64,000 nucleotides of DNA from Sutcliffiella horikoshii (GTDB lineage Bacteria; Bacillota; Bacilli; Bacillales; Bacillaceae_I): positions 279,637 through 343,636 of the forward strand of contig NZ_VTEV01000005.1 in NCBI RefSeq assembly GCF_008180725.1, written 5' to 3'. The notes beneath the pieces are model-generated. The model was given only the letters and a program-made list of their open reading frames with translations. It searched no databases and was not told the origin of the DNA. Positions 17,375 to 24,617 of the stretch are shown here, in pieces. Within the stretch, counting starts at the first letter, position 1. Each line of letters starts with the position of its first letter. The position numbers were made by a program, and so were the translations under genes.

Positions 17375-18208
17375 TTACTCCTCTATCTGCTTCAACGACT
17401 TCTCCACAAAAGCATACGCATAGCTTTCCGACACTCTTTCTGCATTGAAATAGAATGCATATACATCTTCGTTCACACGGAAACTTATTCTGAACGTATC
17501 TGGAATCGAATTTTTCCTCTGACTATAGTAAACCGTTTTTCCGGCAATAGTTTTTTCCTCACCAATAAGGTTGCTATTAATTAAATCGATATGACTCGTT
17601 TCTCCATTTAAAATGTTCAGCCCAACCATGTGTTTATCATTCACCAGAAACTCCCCATAAATCAAATCCGTAGATTTCGATAATTTTCTAAGTTCCTCTG
17701 ACTCCCCTTCCTCATCATCCACTTCTAGGGTACTATACACAAAAGCCGCCATAACCGGATCGCCTAAATACTCCTCCTCACCTTTAAGAAGATACCCGTC
17801 ATGCATGATAAAAGCAGTCCGTAAAGGAACATCAGCATGAAACGGAATCTTAACCTCTGTCCCCAGCTTAGCAGATACCGCTTTTTCTAAACTGGTATAT
17901 GGAGTTACCTCTCCGTTTCCAGTTTCCACACTAGTCTCCGTCTCATCCACCGTCAAACTCTTTTCCGTATCATCTGAGAAAATCAACTCTGTCGCAATAA
18001 AGTACCCACCAATCACCAACAAAAACCCAGCCAACATAAATGAAACGACCGGTCTCATATCCCATCTCCTTTGTTGTCTTTTCTCCGGTTGCCTAACGGA
18101 CTCCATTACTCGTTCATGAATTTCCTTCTTTCCTTCATCATCCATCCTAATCGCTTGATACCCCTTCAATGTCCGATCCAAGCGACTCTCATCTTTTTCA
18201 TGCGTCAT
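17375..18208 (-). CDS. Membrane anti-sigma factor, pair 1
   Basis: A cytoplasmic N-terminal 50 residues (RLDRTLKGYQAIRMDDEGKK) precedes one transmembrane helix (PVVSFMLAGFLLVIGGYFIA) and a 200-residue extracytoplasmic domain. The gene overlaps the ECF sigma gene upstream by 11 bp, the standard arrangement for a sigma factor and its membrane-bound inhibitor. No zinc-binding His-x3-Cys-x2-Cys motif is seen. The outer domain resembles DUF4367/DUF4179-type anti-sigma proteins. Assignment rests mainly on gene order and topology. Confidence 0.7.
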   Translation of the reverse strand: MTHEKDESRLDRTLKGYQAIRMDDEGKKEIHERVMESVRQPEKRQQRRWDMRPVVSFMLAGFLLVIGGYFIATELIFSDDTEKSLTVDETETSVETGNGEVTPYTSLEKAVSAKLGTEVKIPFHADVPLRTAFIMHDGYLLKGEEEYLGDPVMAAFVYSTLEVDDEEGESEELRKLSKSTDLIYGEFLVNDKHMVGLNILNGETSHIDLINSNLIGEEKTIAGKTVYYSQRKNSIPDTFRISFRVNEDVYAFYFNAERVSESYAYAFVEKSLKQIEE

Positions 18209-18740
18209 GGTTATAGCCCTCCTTCAGCATCTGTTTTTTTAAGGCTTCCAACGCTCTGTGCAAAGTGGTCTTCACCTTGCCTTCACTCCAACCAAGGATT
18301 TCTGCCGTTTCCCGCACCGTCAAATCCTTTATTTTTCGTAAAATAATGACTTCCCGATAAGACCTTTTCAATTGTTGCAAGGCTCGATACAGATATGCCT
18401 CATATTCCCCTTGCTGCGTTACCTGTTCTGGTAGATATTCCGTAGTTGAAAGCAAGGCAGTAGCGGCAAAAGAATCCGCTACAAAACGAAAAGGCTTCCT
18501 CTTCCGAAACTCATCAATTGTCGCATTCCGGGCAATCCTGTACAGCCAATTCCTTTCACTTGTCTCCCCTTTAAAACGATCTATTGCATGATAAGCCTTG
18601 ATATACGTATCATGGGTCAAGTCCTTCGCCATCTCCCGATCACCGGTCATCATCAGAACATAACGAAAAACCTCATCACTATAACGCTCATACCAATCAT
18701 TCAGCTTTCGAATGGACCATTCTCCCTCCATGTATTTCAC
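18198..18740 (-). CDS. ECF-type RNA polymerase sigma factor, pair 1
   Basis: Region 2 reads YVLMMTGDREMAKDLTHDTY with the downstream FKGETSERNWLYRIARNATID; region 4 reads YREVIILRKIKDLTVRETAE followed by GWSEGKVKTTLHRALEALKK. Length of 180 residues is normal. It is the first gene of an operon with its anti-sigma factor. A TGTAAC-N16-CGTC promoter of the ECF type lies 40-65 bp upstream, which fits autoregulation. Confidence 0.92.
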   Translation of the reverse strand: MKYMEGEWSIRKLNDWYERYSDEVFRYVLMMTGDREMAKDLTHDTYIKAYHAIDRFKGETSERNWLYRIARNATIDEFRKRKPFRFVADSFAATALLSTTEYLPEQVTQQGEYEAYLYRALQQLKRSYREVIILRKIKDLTVRETAEILGWSEGKVKTTLHRALEALKKQMLKEGYNHDA

Positions 18741-18779
18741 CTATCTCTCTATAGCTATCGCAAATTTGCTTACTTTAAG

Positions 18780-18805
18780 GACGTGAGGATTGTTGTTTGG
18801 TTACA
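18780..18805 (-). promoter_or_regulatory. ECF-type autoregulated promoter, pair 1
   Basis: Read leftward, TGTAAC (18805-18800) is followed after 16 bases by CGTC (18783-18780). This matches the GTAAC/CGTC form of Bacillus ECF sigma promoters (SigW, SigX, SigM group). Confidence 0.7.
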
Positions 18806-18824
18806 TTTTTTAAAAATAAAAAAA

Positions 18825-18873
18825 AGCGGTTCTCCCGCTCTTCTAGTTTACACTAGGAAACGAGAGGACCGCT
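18825..18873 (-). terminator. Terminator of sigma/anti-sigma pair 2
   Basis: AGCGGTCCTCTCG pairs with the matching CGGGAGAACCGCT across a large loop, and the leftward transcript ends in TTTTTTT. Confidence 0.75.
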
Positions 18874-18876
18874 CCT

Positions 18877-19632
18877 TCATTTAAATTGAAATAAATTTGC
18901 AAGTTCGATCATATCTACTTTTAACTGTTCTATCTCTTCCTTTGTCATGTCCTTTGGTTGGAACGATTTAGGTGTTGTGAAAAGGTAAAGAAAATCTTCA
19001 GTAACTACCCTCAAGTTCATCCCTCCCATTTCTTGTCCGGAAACTTCAAGAAAGGCTGGATGTCCCCCAGCTACTAGTTCTTCAGACTCGTAAGGAACAG
19101 AAGAATGATAATTTAAATCCACAGTCAATTGTTTATACATTTCCTCCTGAGACAGTTCATTGGGTTCTATTAAGATATGAAGAAAATCACTTAAACTCTC
19201 ATTCAATTGATAAGGATATTTAGCGTATGAAGCCCTAGTGATAGTAGGCTCCCCACTAATTCCTTCTACATATTCCTGTGCATTCAAAGGAAAGAATTGA
19301 TATTCCGGATCCAACAGGATGACATTGTCCTGCTGTTTTGCTGTAATTGGTTCTTCAGTCGGAAATATTGTTTCTTTTTCTATTGCAGGAGAATCTTCCG
19401 TCAATGACCTCCAATGGTCTTGAAGCAAAATAGGAGTACCCATTAAGAAAAACAAAGTTGCTGCAATAAGAAGGACTTTTGCCGTTCTCCGCTTTTTCTT
19501 TATTTTATACATGTCTGCACCAATTCGCTCCCTTACCAAATCGGCTCTATCCTGATTCCACTCCACATCATGCTCTAACCTTTTTAATGACTGGTCCAAA
19601 CCGTAGTCACCTTCTAAACTGCTTCTCTTCAT
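18877..19632 (-). CDS. Membrane anti-sigma factor, pair 2
   Basis: The layout is as in pair 1: about 48 cytoplasmic residues, one membrane helix (VLLIAATLFFLMGTPIL) and a 180-residue outer domain. The start overlaps the upstream sigma gene by 26 bp. The outer domains of the two pairs show little visible similarity, so each may sense a different signal while the cytoplasmic parts hold related sigma factors. Confidence 0.68.
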   Translation of the reverse strand: MKRSSLEGDYGLDQSLKRLEHDVEWNQDRADLVRERIGADMYKIKKKRRTAKVLLIAATLFFLMGTPILLQDHWRSLTEDSPAIEKETIFPTEEPITAKQQDNVILLDPEYQFFPLNAQEYVEGISGEPTITRASYAKYPYQLNESLSDFLHILIEPNELSQEEMYKQLTVDLNYHSSVPYESEELVAGGHPAFLEVSGQEMGGMNLRVVTEDFLYLFTTPKSFQPKDMTKEEIEQLKVDMIELANLFQFK

Positions 19633-20134
19633 GATTTACCTCCCCCTTCATATGTTCAGTCAAGGTCTGGATGGCCCGAAACAAGGTTGACTTTACTTTA
19701 CTTTCCGACCAATCCAGGATGTGGGCTGTTTCCAGAATAGAAAAGCCTTTAATTTTTCGAAGGATTATCACCTGTTTATAGTTATCCTTAAGATTGTTCA
19801 GTGCCTCATAAAGTTCACGTGAGTTCTCTTTAAGAATGACAATGTCCTCCGATGAATCGGATTGCTCTTTTTGGAAAACTTGATGGAATAACCTTATCGG
19901 TTTCATTTTCCTCAGGTGATCAACTGTGGTATTGTGAGCAATCCTAAAGAGCCAAGTCTTCGGTGAAGAATCCCTTTTATATGTATGATGATGCTTGTAT
20001 GCCCTTAAAAAAGTCTCTTGCGTCAAATCTTCTGCCTGCTGACTGTCTTTGACCATGAGAATAATGTATTTGAAAATAGTCTGATGGTATTGGCTATACC
20101 ACTCCTCTATCTCATTTTCTTTATAGAATGACAC
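19607..20134 (-). CDS. ECF-type RNA polymerase sigma factor, pair 2
   Basis: Region 2: YIILMVKDSQQAEDLTQETF and SPKTWLFRIAHNTTVDHLR. Region 4: YKQVIILRKIKGFSILETAH and DWSESKVKSTLFRAIQTL. It is clearly paralogous to the sigma factor at 18198-18740, and the two operons lie head to tail, which suggests a tandem duplication. The start at 20134 lies behind GAAGGGGGAAACC. Confidence 0.92.
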   Translation of the reverse strand: MSFYKENEIEEWYSQYHQTIFKYIILMVKDSQQAEDLTQETFLRAYKHHHTYKRDSSPKTWLFRIAHNTTVDHLRKMKPIRLFHQVFQKEQSDSSEDIVILKENSRELYEALNNLKDNYKQVIILRKIKGFSILETAHILDWSESKVKSTLFRAIQTLTEHMKGEVNHEEKQFRR

Positions 20135-20168
20135 CAGGTTTCCCCCTTCATTTTTTTGACACTGTATA

Positions 20169-20194
20169 GACGGGCGAACTTCGAAAAAGTTTTA
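20169..20194 (-). promoter_or_regulatory. Candidate ECF-type promoter, pair 2
   Basis: Leftward, TAAAAC (20194-20189) is followed after 16 bases by CGTC (20172-20169). The -35 is a poorer match than in pair 1, but the spacing and -10 are the same. Confidence 0.45.
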
Positions 20195-20397
20195 AAATAA
20201 TTTCTAAAAATAAAAAAATGGCTTCTTGCCTCTTACACAGAAGCAGGAGAACCATCCTTATAGTATCTTCACTTCATTCCAGATTTCCCATTAATCACTG
20301 CGCGTTCCAGTAACTTGGCTTACTCCATTTAATACTTATTTTCAGGGTTATTTTACCATATTTTTTTGATGGAGGGGGGAAGATTTTTCGTAATTAG

Positions 20398-20761
20398 ATG
20401 AAGACCTCCACACTTCGTTTTTCACCGTACTGAGGTCCTCATCACCCTAATGAAGACCTCCACACTTCGTTTTTCGCGTCACAGAGGTCTTCATCAACCG
20501 TATGAAGACCTCCACACTTCAGTTTTCACCGAACAAAGGTCTTCATCACCCCAATGAAGACCTCCACACTTCGTTTTCCACCGAACAGAGGTCTTCATCA
20601 ACCCAATGAAGACCTCCACACTTCAGTTTTCACCGCACAGAGGTCTTCATCAACCGTATGAAGACCTCCACACTTCAGTTTTCACCGCACAGAGGTCTTC
20701 ATCACCCCAATGAAGACCTCCACACTTCGTTTTCCTCCGTTCAAATGTCTTCATCACCACA
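20398..20761. repeat. 52-bp stem-loop tandem array G (seven units)
   Basis: Units start at 20398, 20450, 20502, 20554, 20606, 20658 and 20710, exactly 52 bp apart. Each has ATGAAGACCTC, a 23-base loop containing ACTTCG, GAGGTCTTCAT, and a seven-base spacer such as CACCCCA. The two 11-base arms pair. The array fills most of the gene-free stretch 20135-20813; the rest holds the pair 2 promoter and nothing else I can support. Loops differ slightly between units. Confidence 0.95.
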
Positions 20762-20813
20762 ATAATATGCTCCCTTATAAGTAGTCGCGCTAAAATTTAC
20801 AGCAAGTCAACTA

Positions 20814-21203
20814 TTATCTGTCCTTCTCTTTCTCCATCACCGCAAAATAATTCCCTTCCCCATCGGCAAAGTTAAACACCTTACCGGAAGGCATCTCTAC
20901 CATCTCGCCAACCGTTACACTTTTATCCGTCAGGTCTGCATATAGCCCTTCAAGATCCTCCGTAAAAAACATCATAGAAGGTGTACCCAGGTTGAGATCT
21001 GGTGACATTTTAGCAACAAATTCCTTATTGTGGAGGATGATGCTTGTTTCCGATTCCTTTGAAGGCGCTATTTCTATCCATCTCTTTCCTTCCCCATTGT
21101 CCTCTTCCGAAATTACGTGGAACCCTACTTTTTCCGTCCAGAAATTTATCGCATCATCTTGGTTGTTAACGTAAAGCATGATTTGCCCGAGATTATTGAT
21201 CAT
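20814..21203 (-). CDS. VOC family (glyoxalase/bleomycin-resistance fold) protein
   Basis: This 129-residue single-domain VOC protein has the two beta-alpha-beta-beta-beta modules: ILYVNNQD-like MLYVNNQDDAINFWTEKVGF, then MMFFTEDLEGLYADLTDKSV and the end FNFADGEGNYFAVME with the usual metal-site Glu. VOC members include glyoxalases, dioxygenases and drug-binding proteins; the substrate cannot be told. Confidence 0.85.
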   Translation of the reverse strand: MINNLGQIMLYVNNQDDAINFWTEKVGFHVISEEDNGEGKRWIEIAPSKESETSIILHNKEFVAKMSPDLNLGTPSMMFFTEDLEGLYADLTDKSVTVGEMVEMPSGKVFNFADGEGNYFAVMEKEKDR

Positions 21204-21306
21204 CTTTTTTTTGCCTCCTTTAAGGTTTATGTAGTAACAATTTCTCGTTACTTTATTAAAATCCTTTAAGTGAATGGAACAAAAAGTCTTCCCATAATAT
21301 AAAAAC

Positions 21307-21341
21307 TTATGTAAACTTAATTTATTGAAAAGTTAACAAAA
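21307..21341. promoter_or_regulatory. BirA operator in front of bioY
   Basis: TTATGTAAACTT and AAGTTAACAAAA form an interrupted dyad; GTAAAC and GTTAAC are 15 bases apart. This fits the Gram-positive BirA box (GTTAAC arms with about 15-16 bases between) and ends 15 bases before the bioY start, so biotin repression is likely. Confidence 0.65.
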
Positions 21342-21356
21342 ATGGAGGAACATTAA

Positions 21357-21926
21357 ATGACAGCAAAAAACGAAAGATTAAGATGGCTAATTTTATGCTC
21401 TATGTTCGCCGCTATTACAGCGGTGCTCGCACAAATGGAAATCCCATTGCCGCTCGTGCCAATCAGCGGGCAAACACTTGCTGTAGGACTTGCAGCAACC
21501 ATTCTTGGAAGTAGATACGGGGCTATGTCCATGGTCTGTTATGTCTTGCTTGGTGCAGTCGGCTTACCGGTGTTTGCAGAAATGAAAGGTGGAGCTGGAG
21601 TACTTGTTGGTCCTACAGGTGGATACATATTCGGCTTTATCCTAGCTGCATTTTTCACTGGCTACATATTAGAAAAAACAGCTTTCACATTAAAATGGGC
21701 AATGCTTGCCAACACGGTGGGGATGATTATTACGCTTGTGATGGGAACTGTTCAGTTAAAATTTGTGATGGATATGTCATGGGCAGATGCGTTGAAGTTC
21801 GGGGTTTATCCTTTTATTGTGGTGGGATTGATTAAAGCTTTTTTGGCAAGTTGGATTGGGATTACAGTAAGAAGACGTCTGAAGCAGGCTAACCTTTTGC
21901 AGGTAAAAGGGGATGTAGCTGCATAA
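21357..21926 (+). CDS. bioY: Biotin transporter BioY (ECF S component)
   Basis: Six membrane helices in 189 residues. LVPISGQTLAVGLAATILGSR and the GPTGGYIFGFILAAFFTGY segment are the BioY hallmarks. BioY binds biotin and works alone or with the EcfAAT energising module. It is a single-gene unit with a GGAGG site before ATG 21357 and a BirA-type box upstream. No bio synthesis genes are near. Confidence 0.94.
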   Translation: MTAKNERLRWLILCSMFAAITAVLAQMEIPLPLVPISGQTLAVGLAATILGSRYGAMSMVCYVLLGAVGLPVFAEMKGGAGVLVGPTGGYIFGFILAAFFTGYILEKTAFTLKWAMLANTVGMIITLVMGTVQLKFVMDMSWADALKFGVYPFIVVGLIKAFLASWIGITVRRRLKQANLLQVKGDVAA

Positions 21927-21942
21927 TACTCTGGTGTATAAT

Positions 21943-21976
21943 AAAAAAAGAGAGAAGTGCGCCAACACTTCTCTCA
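21943..21976. terminator. Terminator of PadR/HAAS operon 2
   Basis: GAGAGAAGTG pairs with CACTTCTCTC. Leftward it runs into seven U, so it mainly ends the leftward operon. Confidence 0.75.
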
Positions 21977-22008
21977 ACGAATTTTATTAATATGATTGCC
22001 ACCTTTTC

Positions 22009-22040
22009 TTTTTACCGAAGCAGAAGGTGGTTTTCTTTTG
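22009..22040 (+). terminator. Terminator of bioY
   Basis: CCACCTTTTCT pairs with AGAAGGTGG and is followed by TTTTCTTTT on the + strand. Confidence 0.7.
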
Positions 22041-22061
22041 CCCAATTTCCTTGCGATATCA

Positions 22062-22724
22062 CTACCTCGCCACCATCTTCCTACGATCCGTCCCCGTAAA
22101 AGCAAGACCTAACCATAAGCCAACTCCAACCAAGAAGAACACCATAAAGGAACTGATTGCAATATAGATCTCTCCTGTTGCAAACCCTGTTGTAAATGCC
22201 ACAAACAAACTAAATGCGACCAACCCGATTGCCACTGCATATAAAATCGCACGAACCCTATTCATCGCATATTTCTTACTGCTTTCTCTAGTTAATCCGC
22301 TATACGTAATGATGGCAACCCCAAACACAACAAAAATCGCAGTCCCTGTCACAGCTTCCAAGTCCATGTCCATAAAATACAACATGGCAGATGTTAATAC
22401 GCCGAACAGAATCAGCAATATGCCAGTGATCAAACCGGCCGCGGAGATTCGCGCTGTCATGGATGAGTACACCGCCTGCTTCGCTTTGTCCTGCCCGACT
22501 TCCCGCATATCATCGACAAGTCCGCTAAGGTCGCCCATGGAACTTACTGCTTCTTTGAATGCAGCCTGCTCATTCATCCCATCCTTCTTATAGTCCGCGA
22601 TTTTTTCTTTTAGATTAGTTGCTAGCTCTTCTTTAAGATCAAATAATTGCTGACTTTCACCAACACCGGAGAAAAGGCCATCCACATACGCCTGAACTTT
22701 TTTGTCCACATCACTTCTCTTCAT
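22062..22724 (-). CDS. HAAS/DUF1700-type membrane protein, PadR partner 2
   Basis: Residues 1-75 form the HAAS-type signalling domain (VDKKVQAYVDGLFSGVGES, AFKEAVSSMGDLSGLVDDM). Four hydrophobic helices follow (residues 95-210). The gene overlaps the PadR gene by 14 bp. Compared with the 5264-6262 protein it is shorter (220 residues) and otherwise similar in plan. Function unknown. Confidence 0.75.
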   Translation of the reverse strand: MKRSDVDKKVQAYVDGLFSGVGESQQLFDLKEELATNLKEKIADYKKDGMNEQAAFKEAVSSMGDLSGLVDDMREVGQDKAKQAVYSSMTARISAAGLITGILLILFGVLTSAMLYFMDMDLEAVTGTAIFVVFGVAIITYSGLTRESSKKYAMNRVRAILYAVAIGLVAFSLFVAFTTGFATGEIYIAISSFMVFFLVGVGLWLGLAFTGTDRRKMVAR

Positions 22725-23064
22725 TCTCGATTCCTCCCTCTATCAAGTAATTAAGTATCTCTTTAGCAAACTTCCATTCTTTCTTATATTGCTCGTAACG
22801 TGCCGTACCGTTTTCTGTGATGCGGTAGTATTTTCGGCGGCCGCCCTGGGTTTCATCTCCCCAATAAGAAGCAATAGAGCCTTCCTTCTCCAGGCGCCGA
22901 AAAGCTGTGTAAAGCGTTGCCTCTTTCAACTCATATTGATTTTCACTTAGTTCCATAATGGTCTTATAAATTTGATAACCATAACTGTCCCCTTGGCGGA
23001 GCACATTCAGAATGATGGTATCTGTATGCCCCCGTATCAAATCAGTCGATATTTTAGTTTCCAC
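22711..23064 (-). CDS. PadR family transcriptional regulator, copy 2
   Basis: This 117-residue PadR protein shows LIRGHTDTIILNVLRQGDSY, ELKEATLYTAFRRLEKEG and the wing GGRRKYYRITENG. It is first in an operon with a HAAS membrane protein. A 23-bp ATTACT/AGTAAT palindrome lies about 35 bp upstream. Start ATG 23064 with CAGGAGGTGAG. Confidence 0.9.
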   Translation of the reverse strand: METKISTDLIRGHTDTIILNVLRQGDSYGYQIYKTIMELSENQYELKEATLYTAFRRLEKEGSIASYWGDETQGGRRKYYRITENGTARYEQYKKEWKFAKEILNYLIEGGIENEEK

Positions 23065-23097
23065 ATTTTCTCACCTCCTGGTTATAATTTATAACAT

Positions 23098-23120
23098 ATT
23101 ACTATGTCTGTCAAAGTAAT
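23098..23120. promoter_or_regulatory. Candidate PadR operator 2
   Basis: ATTACT-A-TG-N5-CA-A-AGTAAT is a near-perfect 23-bp dyad upstream of padR copy 2. The TACT/AGTA arms match those in front of padR copy 1. Confidence 0.6.
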
Positions 23121-23232
23121 TTTTACAACAAAGTACTTGGTTTATTAAATTCCACAAATTACTAATTTTATAAAAGAAACTTCTTCCGCTTCTTTTCGTA
23201 CTAATTAGTAGACAGTTTAAGGAGGAGTAGCA

Positions 23233-24026
23233 ATGTCCCTATTTTCAAAACTAATTACAAGTGTCGGAATTGGCTCGGCGAAAGTGGATACGAAGTTGAA
23301 GAAGAACTATTTTATGCAAGGGGAAGTGTTGGATGGAGTTGTGGGTATTTTGGGTGGAAGTTCCAATCAAAAAATTGATGCCATTCATTTAAAACTGATG
23401 ACGCTGCACGGTCATGAAGGTAGCAGCCGCCTCACCAACACAGTCATACATACGCACAAACTAAATGATTCCTTTACCATTCATGCAGGAGAGCGAAAGG
23501 AAATCCCATTCTCTTTCCCCATTCCTTTAGATACACCTATCACCATGCAGGATCCAGAGACAGGCAAAATATTCCGCCTGTTTGGATTGCAACGGAAGCG
23601 GATGTCAAGAATGCTGTGGATCCGAGGGATAAGGACTACATCACCATTGAACCAACCAAGGTACACGAGCAAATCCTCGACGCCCTGAGAGTCCTGGGAT
23701 TAAAGTTCCGCCAAATGGAAACCCAGAAGCTTCCCTTCAACTTAAAATCCGAAAAAGTATTCGGCCAACAATACGAATTCGTCCCTACATTCGGAAAATA
23801 TTTTAAAAGACTAGAAGAAATTGAGGTTTACATTTTCCAGGGAGATATAGAAACAACGGTGCTGTTTGATGTGGATAAACTGCGGAGAAACCCCTTATCC
23901 TCGGTTGTGGATAAGTTGAATTTGGATAAAAACAGAGGTAGCGTGACGTTTAAGAATGAGCAGATCTTGAATGACAGAAGATCTGTGAGTGATGAGTTTG
24001 AGAAGATTATTGATAGAGTGCTATAA
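23233..24026 (+). pseudogene. spo0M: Spo0M sporulation-control protein, frameshifted
   Basis: The first frame (23233 onward) reads MSLFSKLITSVGIGSAKVDT and the arrestin-like N-terminal fold of Spo0M. It goes out of register at about 23580, after TGKIFRL. One missing base restores VWIATEADVKNAVDPRDKDY and the C-terminal half to 24026. Combined length of about 264 residues is normal for Spo0M, which modulates the entry into sporulation. Both halves are well conserved, so the indel is either recent or a sequencing error. The start has AAGGAGGAGTAGCA. Confidence 0.85.
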
Positions 24027-24036
24027 AGCAATGAAA

Positions 24037-24063
24037 AGCCGATCCTGAAAGTGGGATTGGCTC
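24037..24063 (+). terminator. Terminator of spo0M
   Basis: AGCCGATCC pairs with GGGATTGGCT around a seven-base loop and is followed by CTTCT. The U-tract is short. Confidence 0.6.
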
Positions 24064-24075
24064 TTCTGGTAATCT

Positions 24076-24530
24076 ATTAGACACTTTCTTCTGCTTTGTA
24101 CACTCTTTTGTCCAATTGAGCATTTCCATTAGACACTTCCACCTGCTTCGTCCACCTTTTTGTCCAATAGAGGCCTTCTATTGGACACTTCCGCCTGCTT
24201 CGTCCACCTTTTTGTCCAATAGAGCCCTTCTATTGGACACTTCCACCTGCTTCGTCCACCTTTTTGTCCAATAGGGCCCTTCTATTGGACACTTCCACCT
24301 GCTTCGTCCACTTTTAGTCCAATAGAGCCCTTCTATTGGACACTTCCACCTGCTTCGTCCACTTTTTTGTCCAATAGAGCCCTTCTATTGGACACTTCCA
24401 CCTGCTTCGTCCACTTTTAGTCCAATAGAGCCTTGCTATTAGACAGATATCCTCTTATTACAACACTCTTGTCCAATAGACAATTTCTATTAGACAAATA
24501 CAGCTTCCCTTTTCACCAACTGTCTAAAAC
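24076..24530. repeat. 52-bp stem-loop tandem array H (nine units)
   Basis: Units start at 24076, 24128, 24180, 24232, 24284, 24335, 24387, 24438 and 24489, that is 51-52 bp apart. Each holds CTATTGGACA, a 25-base loop with TGCTTCGTCCAC, TGTCCAATAG, and a seven-base spacer (AGCCCTT). The 10-base arms pair perfectly in the central units and decay at both ends. Sequence is unrelated to array G but arm length, loop length, spacer and period are nearly the same. It fills the gene-free stretch 24027-24617. Confidence 0.95.
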
Positions 24531-24617
24531 CTCTCCTTCCACTTGATAAAGAACAAAAATATACCGCCTCCTCGCAAACTGAAAGATAATCAGTCAACAG
24601 AAAACGGTAATTTCAAT

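Noticed and set aside
20398-20761. CRISPR array
   Set aside because: Unit-to-unit similarity runs through the whole 52 bp, including the would-be spacers, and no cas gene is near.
24076-24530. CRISPR array
   Set aside because: Same reason: no unique spacers, arms form inverted pairs within each unit, no cas genes.
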